The notes beneath the pieces were generated by a model. It was not told where the DNA came from. It saw only the letters and a list, made by a program, of their open reading frames with translations, and did no database searches. DNA of 54,569 nt, taken from contig NZ_MBEJ01000033.1 of the NCBI RefSeq assembly GCF_001953975.1, positions 1 to 54,569 on the forward strand, read 5' to 3'. Of this stretch, positions 8,528 through 17,078 are shown one piece after another. The position numbers and the translations under genes were made by a program. This DNA is from Mycobacterium sp. NS-7484. Lineage in GTDB: Bacteria; Actinomycetota; Actinomycetes; Mycobacteriales; Mycobacteriaceae. Every line of letters starts with the position of its first letter. Position 1 is the stretch's first letter.

Positions 8528-9402
8528 GCAGGCCAGATCCCTACCCGACCCGCCTCGACCACGCCATCGAGCCGATACCCCGGCAGGAGCCGTCCGTGTG
8601 GGGTACCGAGGCCGACGGGCCGTTGAGCCAGAGCCACCTCGACGGCTTCTCCGACTACGGCTACCTGGTGGCGCCGGACACGGTCTCCGGTGATTGGCTG
8701 CCGTTGCTGCGGCACGAATTGGACCGCATCGCAGCCGATCTGGATGACGACGATCCGCGGGTGATCCGTGAGCCGGGTGGGACGATCCGCTCGATCTTCG
8801 AACCGCATCTGCTCAGCGACCTGGTGGCCCAGGTCGTCCGGCTCGACACGGTGCTGCCGGTCGCCCGGCAGCTGCTCGGCGGCGACGTCTACATCCACCA
8901 GGCCCGGATCAACCTGATGCCCGGCTTCACCGGGACGGGGTTCTACTGGCATTCGGACTTCGAGACCTGGCATGCCGAGGACGGCATGCCGGCAATCCGT
9001 GCGGTGTCGTGCTCGATCGCGCTGACGCACAACTACCCGTACAACGGGTCGCTCATGGTGATCCCCGGATCGCACCAGACGTTCTATCCCTGCGTCGGTG
9101 CCACACCCGCGGACAACCACGACACCTCCCTGGTGGCCCAGAGCATCGGCGTCCCGGATCAGACGACCCTGACCAAGGCGGTCGACCAGCACGACATCCA
9201 CCAGTTCACCGGTCCGCCCGGCACCGCGCTGTGGTTCGACGCGAACCTGCTGCACGGGTCCGGCTCCAACATCACGCCGCTGCCGCGGTCGAACGTGTTC
9301 CTGGTGTTCAACTCGGTGGACAACGCGCTGACCGAACCCTTCGCCGCGCCGCGGCCGCGACCCGAATACCTGGCGGCTCGGGGTGCGCAGGCCGTCACCT
9401 AG
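8524..9402 (+). CDS. ectD: Ectoine 5-hydroxylase EctD
   Basis: A 292-residue non-haem Fe(II)/2-oxoglutarate dioxygenase converting ectoine to 5-hydroxyectoine. The EctD signature F-Y-W-H-S-D-F-E-T-W-H-A-E-D-G-M-P is complete. Iron ligands are His143 and Asp145 in that motif and His244 in NLLHGSGSN. The gene overlaps ectC by four bases and ends only nine bases before dop. Presence of ectD means the organism should make both ectoine and hydroxyectoine, protectants against salt, desiccation and heat. Length and motif order are those of the family. Confidence 0.96.
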   Translation: MSRPDPYPTRLDHAIEPIPRQEPSVWGTEADGPLSQSHLDGFSDYGYLVAPDTVSGDWLPLLRHELDRIAADLDDDDPRVIREPGGTIRSIFEPHLLSDLVAQVVRLDTVLPVARQLLGGDVYIHQARINLMPGFTGTGFYWHSDFETWHAEDGMPAIRAVSCSIALTHNYPYNGSLMVIPGSHQTFYPCVGATPADNHDTSLVAQSIGVPDQTTLTKAVDQHDIHQFTGPPGTALWFDANLLHGSGSNITPLPRSNVFLVFNSVDNALTEPFAAPRPRPEYLAARGAQAVT

Positions 9403-9405
9403 GCT
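9400..9405 (+). promoter_or_regulatory. Candidate -10 element for leaderless dop transcript
   Basis: TAGGCT, overlapping the ectD stop codon, lies six bases before the dop ATG with no Shine-Dalgarno in between. Mycobacterial leaderless genes show TANNNT at this distance. It suggests dop has its own promoter in addition to any readthrough from ectABCD. Confidence 0.45.
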
Positions 9406-9411
9406 GGCCTC

Positions 9412-10920
9412 ATGCAACGGATCATCGGAACTGAGGTCGAATACGGCATCTCGTCGCCGTCTGATCCGACCGCCAATCCGATCCTGACCTCGACTCAGGC
9501 GGTGCTGGCGTACGCGGCGGCCGCCGGAATCCAGCGCGGCAAGCGCACCCGGTGGGATTACGAGGTCGAATCCCCGCTACGCGACGCCCGTGGATTCGAC
9601 CTGTCCCGCGCCTCGGGGCCGGCGCCGATCGTCGACGCCGACGAGGTCGGTGCGGCCAACATGATCCTCACCAACGGTGCCCGGCTGTATGTGGATCATG
9701 CCCATCCGGAGTACTCGGCACCCGAGTGCACCGACCCGATGGACGCGGTGATCTGGGACAAGGCCGGCGAACGCGTGATGGAGGCCGCCGCCCGCCACGT
9801 CGCCAGCGTGCCTGGGGCGGCCAAGCTGCAGCTCTACAAGAACAACGTGGACGGCAAAGGCGCCTCCTACGGGTCGCACGAGAACTATCTGATGAGCCGG
9901 CAGACCCCGTTCTCGGCGGTGATCGCGGGGTTCACCCCGTTCCTGGTATCGCGCCAGGTCGTGACGGGCTCGGGCCGCGTCGGTATCGGGCCCTCCGGTG
10001 ACGACCCGGGTTTCCAGCTGTCGCAGCGGGCCGACTACATCGAGGTCGAGGTCGGCCTGGAGACCACGCTCAAGCGCGGCATCATCAACACCCGCGACGA
10101 GCCGCACGCCGACGCCGACAAATACCGCCGGTTGCACGTCATCATCGGTGATGCCAACCTGGCCGAGACGTCGACCTACCTCAAGCTCGGTACCAGTTCG
10201 CTGGTGCTCGACCTGATCGAGGAGGGGCCGCAGTTCGGCCTGGACCTGTCGGATCTGGCATTGGCCCGCCCGGTGCACGCGGTGCACGTGATCAGCCGCG
10301 ACCCGTCGTTGCGGGCCACGGTGGCGCTGGCCGACGGCAGGGAGATGACGGCGTTGGCGCTGCAACGGGTGTACCTGGACCGGGTGGCCAAACTGGTCGA
10401 CGCCCGCGATCCGGATCCCCGGGCCTCCCACGTCGTGGAGACCTGGGCCCACGTGCTCGATCTGCTCGAACGCGATCCCATGGAATGTGCCGACCTCCTG
10501 GACTGGCCGGCCAAACTGCGGCTGCTGGAGGGATTCCGTCAGCGCGAGAACCTCAGCTGGCAGGCGCCGCGGCTGCACCTGGTCGACCTGCAGTATTCCG
10601 ACGTGCGGCTGGACAAGGGCCTGTACAACCGGTTGGTGGCCCGCGGTTCGATGAAGCGTCTGGTCACCGAGCAACAGGTGCTCGACGCCGTCGACAACCC
10701 ACCGACCGATACCCGCGCCTACTTCCGCGGTGAATGCCTGCGCCGGTTCGGTTCCGACATCGCCGCCGCCAGTTGGGACTCGGTGATCTTCGATCTCGGC
10801 GGGGATTCGCTCGTCCGGATTCCGACGCTGGAACCGCTGCGCGGAAGCAAGGCACATGTCGGTGCGTTGCTGGACTCCGTGGACAGCGCCGTCGAACTCG
10901 TCGAGCAACTCACGAACTGA
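9412..10920 (+). CDS. dop: Deamidase/depupylase of Pup, Dop
   Basis: A 502-residue enzyme of the carboxylate-amine ligase fold. It hydrolyses the C-terminal Gln side chain of Pup to Glu so PafA can use it, and also removes Pup from tagged proteins. The N-terminal [10 protein letters not shown] strand supplies Mg/ATP-binding glutamates, and [15 protein letters not shown] contains the catalytic Asp95. The [14 protein letters not shown] segment before it corresponds to the Dop-specific loop absent from Paf[21 protein letters not shown] and [20 protein letters not shown] are shared with PafA in this window. The ATG at 9412 gives the normal Dop length. Pup in this species ends in Gln, so this activity is required. 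Confidence 0.97.
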   Translation: MQRIIGTEVEYGISSPSDPTANPILTSTQAVLAYAAAAGIQRGKRTRWDYEVESPLRDARGFDLSRASGPAPIVDADEVGAANMILTNGARLYVDHAHPEYSAPECTDPMDAVIWDKAGERVMEAAARHVASVPGAAKLQLYKNNVDGKGASYGSHENYLMSRQTPFSAVIAGFTPFLVSRQVVTGSGRVGIGPSGDDPGFQLSQRADYIEVEVGLETTLKRGIINTRDEPHADADKYRRLHVIIGDANLAETSTYLKLGTSSLVLDLIEEGPQFGLDLSDLALARPVHAVHVISRDPSLRATVALADGREMTALALQRVYLDRVAKLVDARDPDPRASHVVETWAHVLDLLERDPMECADLLDWPAKLRLLEGFRQRENLSWQAPRLHLVDLQYSDVRLDKGLYNRLVARGSMKRLVTEQQVLDAVDNPPTDTRAYFRGECLRRFGSDIAAASWDSVIFDLGGDSLVRIPTLEPLRGSKAHVGALLDSVDSAVELVEQLTN

Positions 10921-11025
10921 CGATCTGGACCGGTGAGCTATCCCGGGCAATCCGGATGATGACCGGTACTGTGGAAGAACCGGTTGGGCGGTTAGCCCGG
11001 CCGATGACAATTGCAGGAGGCAGCG

Positions 11026-11220
11026 ATGGCTCAAGAGCAGACCAAGCGTGGTGGCGGCGGCGGCGAGGATGACGACCTGCCGGGTGCATCCGCTGCTGGG
11101 CAGGAGCGTCGCGAGAAGCTGGCCGAAGAGACCGACGATCTGCTTGACGAGATCGATGACGTGCTGGAAGAGAACGCAGAGGACTTCGTGCGCGCGTACG
11201 TCCAAAAGGGCGGCCAGTGA
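11026..11220 (+). CDS. pup: Prokaryotic ubiquitin-like protein Pup
   Basis: A 64-residue, highly charged, intrinsically disordered tag protein. The C-terminal half ([20 protein letters not shown]) binds the Mpa coiled coil as a helix, and the protein ends Gly-Gly-Gln, the form that needs Dop deamidation before ligation through its C-terminal glutamate. The start is ATG at 11026, preceded by AGGAGG (11015-11020); the frame is open a few codons earlier but those lack a ribosome site. The stop overlaps the prcB GTG start (GTGA), indicating coupled translation of tag and protease core. Confidence 0.98.
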   Translation: MAQEQTKRGGGGGEDDDLPGASAAGQERREKLAEETDDLLDEIDDVLEENAEDFVRAYVQKGGQ

Positions 11221-12056
11221 CCTGGCGCGAAAACTTGTCCTTGCCTTTCTCGCAACCCCTCGAGCTGTCGTCCTTCTCCGAACTGCTGCGCCGGCAGGCC
11301 CCTGAACTGTTGCCGGTCAACCGCATCGCCGACGGCGGGATCACCACGACCAACGCGGTTCCGCACGGGACGACCATCGTCGCGATCAAGTACCGCGGCG
11401 GGGTGCTGATCGCCGGTGACCGCCGCTCCACGCAGGGCAACATGATCGCCGGCCGCGACGTGCAGAAGGTGTACATCACCGACGATTACACGGCCACCGG
11501 CATCGCCGGCACCGCCGCGATCGCCGTCGAGTTCGCCCGGCTCTACGCCGTGGAGTTGGAGCACTACGAAAAGGTCGAAGGCGTCCCGCTGACGTTCCGC
11601 GGCAAGGTCAACCGCCTGGCCATCATGGTGCGCGGCAACCTCGGCGCGGCCCTCCAGGGTTTCGTGGCGCTGCCGCTGCTGGTCGGTTACGACGTGGACG
11701 CCGCTGATGCCGAAAATGCCGGCCGGATCGTGTCGTTCGACGCCGCCGGCGGCTGGAACATCGAGGAAGAGGGCTACCAGTCGGTGGGCTCGGGCTCGAT
11801 TTTCGCCAAGTCGTCGATCAAGAAGCTGTATCCCCAAGTGGTGGACGCGGACTCGGCCCTGAAGGTGGCCATCGAGGCGCTCTACGACGCCGCCGATGAC
11901 GACTCCGCGACCGGCGGTCCCGATCTGGTGCGCGGCATCTATCCGACCGCGGTGACCATCGGGTCCGAGGGCGCAGTGGAGATCACCGAGGAACGCATCG
12001 CCGAGCTGGCTCGCGAGGTCATCGCGCGCCGGACCCGGACGGGCGGTGAGGGGTAA
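11217..12056 (+). CDS. prcB: Proteasome 20S beta subunit PrcB
   Basis: A 279-residue catalytic subunit of the 20S core. Residues 1-51 are the propeptide; autocleavage after HG would expose Thr52 ([10 protein letters not shown]) as the N-terminal nucleophile, with the conserved [19 protein letters not shown] block supplying the catalytic Asp and Lys region. [22 protein letters not shown] and [11 protein letters not shown] are typical. The start is GTG at 11217 overlapping the pup stop. prcA follows with no gap (TAA then ATG), so the two core subunits are made from one message. Confidence 0.98.
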   Translation: MTWRENLSLPFSQPLELSSFSELLRRQAPELLPVNRIADGGITTTNAVPHGTTIVAIKYRGGVLIAGDRRSTQGNMIAGRDVQKVYITDDYTATGIAGTAAIAVEFARLYAVELEHYEKVEGVPLTFRGKVNRLAIMVRGNLGAALQGFVALPLLVGYDVDAADAENAGRIVSFDAAGGWNIEEEGYQSVGSGSIFAKSSIKKLYPQVVDADSALKVAIEALYDAADDDSATGGPDLVRGIYPTAVTIGSEGAVEITEERIAELAREVIARRTRTGGEG

Positions 12057-12788
12057 ATGAGCTTCCCGTACTTCATCTCGCCCGAACAGGCGATGCGTGA
12101 GCGCTCCGAGTTGGCGCGCAAGGGCATTTCCCGCGGGCGCAGCGTGATCGCGTTGGTCTACGACAACGGCGTGTTGTTCGTCGCCGAGAATCCGTCGCGG
12201 TCACTGCAGAAGATCAGCGAGCTCTACGACCGCGTCGGCTTCGCCGCCGTCGGCCGGTTCAACGAATTCGACAACCTGCGTCGCGGCGGCATCCAGTTCG
12301 CCGACACCCGCGGCTACGCCTACGATCGTCGCGATGTGACGGGCCGTCAGTTGGCCAACGTCTACGCGCAGACACTCGGCACGATCTTCACCGAGCAGGC
12401 CAAGCCCTACGAGGTGGAGCTGTGTGTGGCCGAGGTGGCGCATTACGGCGAAACCAAGGCCCCTGAGCTGTACCGGATCACCTATGACGGGTCGATCGCC
12501 GACGAGCCGCACTTCGTCGTGATGGGCGGTACCACCGAGCCGATCGCCGCCGCGTTGACCGAATCCTTCACCGAGAACGCCGATCTGGGGGCCGCGGTCA
12601 AGATCGCGGTTCAGGCACTCAGCGCGAGCAGCAACGGCTCCGAGCCGCGGGTGCTCGGGCCGTCCACCCTCGAGGTGGCGGTGCTGGATGCCACGAGGCC
12701 ACGTCGTTGTTTCCGGCGGATCACCGGTGCGGCTTTGGAAGCGCTTCTGCCGGAGCCGAATTCGGAAGCGCCGGACCCGGCCGAGTAG
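12057..12788 (+). CDS. prcA: Proteasome 20S alpha subunit PrcA
   Basis: A 243-residue non-catalytic alpha subunit. It begins [27 protein letters not shown], the gate and H0 helix region that controls substrate entry and receives the Mpa C-terminus, followed by the alpha-type core ([59 protein letters not shown]). The tail is variable and acidic, as usual. The ATG directly abuts the prcB stop. The next gene starts 11 bases downstream, so the operon may continue into the membrane-protein genes. Confidence 0.97.
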   Translation: MSFPYFISPEQAMRERSELARKGISRGRSVIALVYDNGVLFVAENPSRSLQKISELYDRVGFAAVGRFNEFDNLRRGGIQFADTRGYAYDRRDVTGRQLANVYAQTLGTIFTEQAKPYEVELCVAEVAHYGETKAPELYRITYDGSIADEPHFVVMGGTTEPIAAALTESFTENADLGAAVKIAVQALSASSNGSEPRVLGPSTLEVAVLDATRPRRCFRRITGAALEALLPEPNSEAPDPAE

Positions 12789-12799
12789 TAGGCGCCGCC

Positions 12800-13768
12800 A
12801 TGGGGGAGGGCAAAGCGCAGCGCAGGCAGGAGCCCGGAAGATATCGGCCGACGCGTGCACAATGGTCCCTTGCCGGTCTGATCCTGGCTTTCGTGGTCGG
12901 TGTCGTGCTGTTCAAGGTGCTCAAGGGCGTAGGGCTCGGGCAGACAGCGGCCTTCTACATCGGCATCCCGTCGGTGCTGGCGCTGATTCTGACGTTGAGC
13001 GCGCCGTCCGGGCGGGCAATGGGGATGACGCTCAAGGCGGTCACCATTCTGCTACTGCTGGCGATGCCGGTGGCCGGCGAAGGCTTCATCTGTGTGATCA
13101 TCGCTGCGCCGTTGTTCTATGCGGTGGCGATAGTCGTGGTGTTGATCGTTCGAGCGCTGCGGAACTCTGCCCGTCGTGGCCCAGCGCGGGTCTGGGTGCT
13201 GCCTGCAGTCGTCGTCATGTTGACCATGGAAGGCGTTGTGCCGGCACTCACGATGCCCGGCGACAGCACGGTTTCGGCGACCCGCGTCGTGGCGGCGACA
13301 CCGGAGCAGGTCGCCGAGGCGCTGGCCCGGCCGCTGCAGTTCACCGATGTTGCGCCGTCCGGGGTACTCGCTCTCGGCTTTCCGCGACCGATGATGGATC
13401 ACGGAAGCACGTTGCAGGTGGGAGACCGGCGAACGGTGATGTTCGAGGGCGGCCATCACCGGCCGGCGTTCGTTGCGGCTCACCACTGGGGTGAGGCGCC
13501 CTCGACGCTGGAGTTCGAGGTGGCCGCCAAGGCTCCTGACTCGGTGAGGTTCCGTGCGGTTTCGGATTCCACGCCTTTGGCGACTTGGCTGACCTGGCAC
13601 TCCGCCGATGTGAGTTGGCGCGCTGTTGACGCCGATCACACCGAGATCACCTGGTCGTTGAGCTACACCCGTCGGCTCGCGCCGGCTTGGTACTTCGGGC
13701 CCATCGAAGCTGTGGTGACGCAGCGGGCGGCGGCATATCTGCTCGATGCCATCGACCTAGAGCCGTGA
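12800..13768 (+). CDS. Membrane protein with C-terminal SRPBCC-like domain
   Basis: A 322-residue protein I do not recognise by name. After a basic N-terminus come four predicted membrane helices (about residues 22-150) and then a soluble domain of about 150 residues. That domain starts VSATRVVAATPEQVAEALARPLQF and ends VVTQRAAAYLLDAIDLEP; its strand pattern and ending resemble SRPBCC/START-like lipid-binding folds (helix-grip). The SRPBCC call is tentative. Start ATG at 12800 follows prcA closely, and the stop overlaps the next gene's GTG by four bases, so it is coupled to the methyltransferase-like gene. A joint lipid-modifying role is inference. Confidence 0.65.
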   Translation: MGEGKAQRRQEPGRYRPTRAQWSLAGLILAFVVGVVLFKVLKGVGLGQTAAFYIGIPSVLALILTLSAPSGRAMGMTLKAVTILLLLAMPVAGEGFICVIIAAPLFYAVAIVVVLIVRALRNSARRGPARVWVLPAVVVMLTMEGVVPALTMPGDSTVSATRVVAATPEQVAEALARPLQFTDVAPSGVLALGFPRPMMDHGSTLQVGDRRTVMFEGGHHRPAFVAAHHWGEAPSTLEFEVAAKAPDSVRFRAVSDSTPLATWLTWHSADVSWRAVDADHTEITWSLSYTRRLAPAWYFGPIEAVVTQRAAAYLLDAIDLEP

Positions 13769-15024
13769 CCACCGGCCTGGATGTCACCACGCTGCGCAGC
13801 GGCGCGGTGCTGGTTCCCTTCGCGCTCGCGGCAGCACTGTGGTTGGCCGCGCCAAACGAACGGATCGGCGCGGCGCTGGCGATCCTGTGGAACTCAGTGT
13901 GGTTGGCGGTGGTCAACGCGGTGGCGGTGGTGGCCGGGTGGTGGGCGTTCGGTACCCAGGGATTGATGTGGGCCGGTGTTCCCGTCGACGTGATCCTGGG
14001 ATGGGCGGTGTTGTGGGGCGCGGTTCCGGTGTTGTTGATGCGGTGGGTGAATCCCGTTGTGTCAGCCGCGGTTCTGGTCGTCGCCGATGTGCTTGTCATG
14101 GATTCCCTGACGCCGCTGGTGGAGCTGAACGCCCACTGGGGGTGGGGTGAGTTGCTCTCCGTGACAACGTGTCTCGTGCCGGGCGTGGTGCTCGGTTGGG
14201 CGACTGTACGACGCCGACACCTGTGGCTACGGGTCAGCCTGCAGGTGGCACTTTTCGCGGCGATCCTGCTGTTCGTCGTTCCGGCATTGACTTTCGCGCT
14301 GACCGACACCGGCTTGTCAGACATCACCGGCGGCTTCGCCGGGTTGACCGACTCGATCCTGCTCCAGATTGGTCTGCTCGCTGTGGTGGTCGCCTTGCGG
14401 GCGGTTGCCGATTTCGCGCATCACGGCGGCAGCCCGTTTCCGTGGGATCCGCCACTGCGGCTGGTGACGTCCGGTCCGTATGCGTTCGTCGCCAACCCCA
14501 TGCAGATCGCGGCGGTCGTCCTGCTCGTGCTGGGGGCGGTCATCCTGGGGCAACCGGGGCTTGCGCTGGCGGCCGGGGTCGGCGTCATATTCAGTGCAGG
14601 TATTGCCGGGTGGTACGAACGGGACCAACTTCGGGGCCGGTTTGGCGAGGATTGGATCGCCTACCGGCGTGTGGTGAAGGACTTCATGCCGCGGTGGCGG
14701 CCTTACCCCCACCGGTCAATGGCTCGGCTGTACGTGGCGGTGTCCTGCGATCCATGCAGCGATGTCGGAAGCTGGTTGCAGCGGCGACATCCCACCGCGC
14801 TGAGCATCGAGCCCGCCGAAGCTCACCCCGAGAACCTGCGTCGTCTGCGGTACGAATCGGATTCGGTCGTGCTCACCGGCACCCGAGCGTTGGCGGCCGC
14901 CCTTGAGCACATTTCACTGGGCTGGGCGCTGCTCGGTTGGCTGATGCGTGCACCCGGGTTGGCGGTGTTCCTTCAACTGCTCGCCGATGCTGTCGGTGCA
15001 GGCCCGCGCGCGATCACCCGGTGA
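13765..15024 (+). CDS. Membrane protein: ICMT/PEMT-like methyltransferase fused to a DCC-like domain
   Basis: A 419-residue protein starting with GTG that overlaps the previous stop. About eight membrane helices span residues 10-310. Residues about 235-315 carry the isoprenylcysteine/phospholipid N-methyltransferase signature: SGPYAFVANPMQ, then a conserved Glu in YERDQLRGRFGEDWIAYRRVVKDFMPRWRPY. After that a separate domain begins (LYVAVSCDPCSDVGSWLQRRHP) with a C-x-x-C, followed by ALEHISLGWALLGWLMRAPG. This resembles the DUF393/DCC redox-like family, though the usual leading Asp is altered. The combination is unusual. The likely substrate is a membrane lipid or lipidated thiol; this is inference. 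Confidence 0.6.
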   Translation: MTTGLDVTTLRSGAVLVPFALAAALWLAAPNERIGAALAILWNSVWLAVVNAVAVVAGWWAFGTQGLMWAGVPVDVILGWAVLWGAVPVLLMRWVNPVVSAAVLVVADVLVMDSLTPLVELNAHWGWGELLSVTTCLVPGVVLGWATVRRRHLWLRVSLQVALFAAILLFVVPALTFALTDTGLSDITGGFAGLTDSILLQIGLLAVVVALRAVADFAHHGGSPFPWDPPLRLVTSGPYAFVANPMQIAAVVLLVLGAVILGQPGLALAAGVGVIFSAGIAGWYERDQLRGRFGEDWIAYRRVVKDFMPRWRPYPHRSMARLYVAVSCDPCSDVGSWLQRRHPTALSIEPAEAHPENLRRLRYESDSVVLTGTRALAAALEHISLGWALLGWLMRAPGLAVFLQLLADAVGAGPRAITR

Positions 15025-15036
15025 TGCCGGTGAATC

Positions 15037-15075
15037 TGACAGCATGGCATCAAAAAATATGATGCTATGCTGTCA
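15037..15075. promoter_or_regulatory. Inverted-repeat operator before vapB
   Basis: Two 16-base arms, TGACAGCATGGCATCA (15037-15052) and TGATGCTATGCTGTCA (15060-15075), are reverse complements with a single mismatch, separated by seven A/T bases. The second arm ends two bases before the vapB ATG. VapB-VapC complexes usually repress their own operon by binding such palindromes, so this is the probable operator. Confidence 0.75.
15066..15071 (+). promoter_or_regulatory. Candidate -10 element for leaderless vapB
   Basis: TATGCT lies inside the right operator arm, six bases before the ATG, with no Shine-Dalgarno. Transcription would start at the start codon. Operator binding would block it directly. 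Confidence 0.5.
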
Positions 15076-15077
15076 AA

Positions 15078-15332
15078 ATGCGGACCACGGTGACGTTGGA
15101 CGACGATGTAGAGCAGTTGGTACGTCGTCGCATGGCCGAACGGCAGGTCTCGTTCAAAGTCGCCCTCAACGATGCGATCCGTGACGGAGCCGCGGGTTTG
15201 CCTGCGCCTCGCACGTTCTCCACCAGGACCGCCGACCTCGGTGTGCCGACGGTGAATCTCGATCGCGCCCTGCAGGTTGTCGCTGACTTGGAGGACGACG
15301 AGTTGATCCGCCGTCAGCATCGCGGCGCATGA
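15078..15332 (+). CDS. VapB-type antitoxin
   Basis: An 84-residue protein with an N-terminal ribbon-helix-helix pattern (MRTTVTLDDDVEQLVRRRMAERQVSFKVALNDAIRDG, residues 1-37) that should dimerise and bind the palindrome upstream. The C-terminal half (about 45-84) is the flexible toxin-neutralising segment. Its stop overlaps the toxin start (ATGA), as expected for tight antitoxin/toxin coupling. The ATG at 15078 fits both the operator spacing and the leaderless promoter. Family assignment is strong; the specific VapB number cannot be assigned. Confidence 0.9.
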   Translation: MRTTVTLDDDVEQLVRRRMAERQVSFKVALNDAIRDGAAGLPAPRTFSTRTADLGVPTVNLDRALQVVADLEDDELIRRQHRGA

Positions 15333-15763
15333 GGATCGTCGATGCGAATGTGCTTCTGTATTCCGTCAATTCGTCCAGTGAGCATCATGTGGCGAGTCGC
15401 CAGTGGCTCGACGGGGCGCTGTCGGGTGCCGATGGTGTAGGCCTGGCCTGGGTGCCGATGCTGTCGTTCGTCAGATTGGTGACGAAGGCGGGTCTGTTTC
15501 CTTCCCCGTTGCGTGCGGACGAGGCGCTGGGCCGCGTCTCCGATTGGCTGTCCGCGCCCAGCGCAGTTCTGGTCAACCCGACGCCGCGCCATGCGGAAAT
15601 CCTCGGTCAGATGCTTGACGCCGCCGGAGTCGGCGGCAACCTGGTCAACGATGCCCATCTGGCGGCATTGGCGGTGGAACACCGCGCCACCATCGTGTCC
15701 TACGATGCGGACTTCGGACGTTTCGACGGGGTACGGTGGGATCGCCCAGACGATCTGCTGTGA
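15329..15763 (+). CDS. VapC-type PIN-domain toxin
   Basis: A 144-residue PIN-domain ribonuclease. The first acidic residue is in RIVDANVLLYSVN (Asp4); later acidic residues are in VNDAHLAALA and SYDADFGRFDGVRW. The second motif reads WVPMLSFVRLVTK, where many VapC proteins have a glutamate, a variation seen in one VapC subgroup. VapC toxins cut specific tRNA or rRNA loops and halt translation. Paired with the upstream VapB and lying between the membrane module and the baeRF gene. No sign of truncation. Confidence 0.9.
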   Translation: MRIVDANVLLYSVNSSSEHHVASRQWLDGALSGADGVGLAWVPMLSFVRLVTKAGLFPSPLRADEALGRVSDWLSAPSAVLVNPTPRHAEILGQMLDAAGVGGNLVNDAHLAALAVEHRATIVSYDADFGRFDGVRWDRPDDLL

Positions 15764-15767
15764 GCCC

Positions 15768-15782
15768 ACGCGCTTGGCGCGT
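15768..15782. terminator. Possible terminator hairpin after vapC
   Basis: ACGCGC, TTG, GCGCGT forms a six-base-pair stem five bases after the vapC stop and before the convergent baeRF gene. It has no T-run, so it is a weak candidate. Confidence 0.3.
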
Positions 15783-15808
15783 CACCGCCGCCGCATCGAT
15801 ATCGACCT

Positions 15809-16933
15809 TCAGCCCAGCGGGAACCGCAGCTTCGCAATGGCGGTCTCATTCCACACGGCGGCGGTGATCTCGTCGGGGCGCACGGCGAACGTCTCGCCAC
15901 CGTGCTGCAGCACCGTCACCGCCACCCGGGACAGCACGTCGTAACCGGTGTCGTCGTAGTGCAGTGCGCCGGTGGCGGCTTCGATGCGGCCCAGGACGTC
16001 GACGGTGAAGTTGTACACCAGGGTGTCGACCGCACCGGCGACCGCGGCCCGGGTGATGTCGCCGATGTCGGTGACCACCAACCCCCTGCTGAGGTCGTTG
16101 CCGAATTCGTCGACGCGGTCGCTGGCCCGCTCGGCGTTCAGGGCCGGCAGTGACTCGCGGATCGCGGCGTCGATCTGATCGGCCCGCAGTTCGTCTGCCG
16201 CGCCCGGCACCGCCACAATCTGCCGCTTGTGGTCGATCCTGCGGTACATGTCCAAAAGCGGATCGGTGGCGAACAGGTACAGCGGGCGGGTCGAGGACGG
16301 ATCCAGCCTCCCGAGCTCGCCGTCCACCGCGTCGGCGACCCGCTTGGCGTACTGCTCCAACAACACCTTCTTGCCCTCGTCGCCCACCAGGCGGCGCACG
16401 TGGCCGCGGTCGCGCATCGTGGCGCGGTTGGTCGCATCGGCCACGTCGATCGCATGTTCGCCGGTGAGCTCGAGCTCCTCGGCTCGCGTGCGGGCCGTGG
16501 CCTGCCACAGGTTCCAGCCGTCGGCGGACAGCGTGAGCGCGTAGGCATCCTGCGGCGTGGTGACCGCCTGGACGAGTTGGCCGATGTCGAAGTAACGGCC
16601 CACTTGCAGCTGGCTCTCCAGGGCATTGGGCAGAACGTAGACCTCATGGAAATCGTCGGCGATGAAGATCGCCACCGAACGCGACAGGCTCAGCCACAGA
16701 TCGGATTCGGCAATCTGAGTCCAGCGTGCGCGTAGTTGTTCTTCGACGGCGTGCTTTGCCCCGGAATCGCGGATCGTGCGCAACGCCCGATCTATCGCGC
16801 TCTTGGCGGTCAACAGGCTCTTGTCCCGCTCGTCGGGTCCCGGTGCGGTTTCGGCATACACCGTGATGGCGTGCTCGTGTGGCTCGCCGAGACGGATCAG
16901 GTCGGCAACGTCGGGTAGTTCGTATCGGGTCAT
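15809..16933 (-). CDS. baeRF family protein (bacterial archaeo-eukaryotic release-factor-like)
   Basis: A 374-residue soluble protein. The N-terminal third contains [25 protein letters not shown] and a helical block. A middle RNase-H-like part includes [18 protein letters not shown]. The C-terminal part ([50 protein letters not shown]) reads like the L7Ae-type third domain of aRF1/eRF1. That layout fits the baeRF proteins, predicted to act on stalled ribosomes; none is well characterised to my knowledge. The start is ATG at 16933 because AAAGGAG lies seven bases upstream; the longer frame is not family-like. Divergent from pafA. Subfamily not certain. Confidence 0.65.
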   Translation of the reverse strand: MTRYELPDVADLIRLGEPHEHAITVYAETAPGPDERDKSLLTAKSAIDRALRTIRDSGAKHAVEEQLRARWTQIAESDLWLSLSRSVAIFIADDFHEVYVLPNALESQLQVGRYFDIGQLVQAVTTPQDAYALTLSADGWNLWQATARTRAEELELTGEHAIDVADATNRATMRDRGHVRRLVGDEGKKVLLEQYAKRVADAVDGELGRLDPSSTRPLYLFATDPLLDMYRRIDHKRQIVAVPGAADELRADQIDAAIRESLPALNAERASDRVDEFGNDLSRGLVVTDIGDITRAAVAGAVDTLVYNFTVDVLGRIEAATGALHYDDTGYDVLSRVAVTVLQHGGETFAVRPDEITAAVWNETAIAKLRFPLG

Positions 16934-17065
16934 CGACACTCCTTTGTGCGGACTCGAGTCCAACCTTATGCCTGACATGGGTGCTGACCAGGGACAAAAG
17001 TTCACAACCGAGAGCGCCGCGGACACGATGGCGGCGCTTGCCCACCGTTACCGTGGACCACCCCG

Positions 17066-17071
17066 TAAGCT
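17066..17071 (+). promoter_or_regulatory. Candidate -10 element for leaderless pafA
   Basis: TAAGCT lies seven bases before the GTG start of pafA, and no Shine-Dalgarno is present. The same TAAGCTCG octamer recurs before pafB. Confidence 0.5.
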
Positions 17072-17078
17072 CGATAGC

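Noticed and set aside
9577..11205. 542-codon minus-strand frame opposite dop and pup
   Set aside because: Antisense to conserved Dop/Pup, with Arg/Gln/His-rich composition typical of frame shadows.
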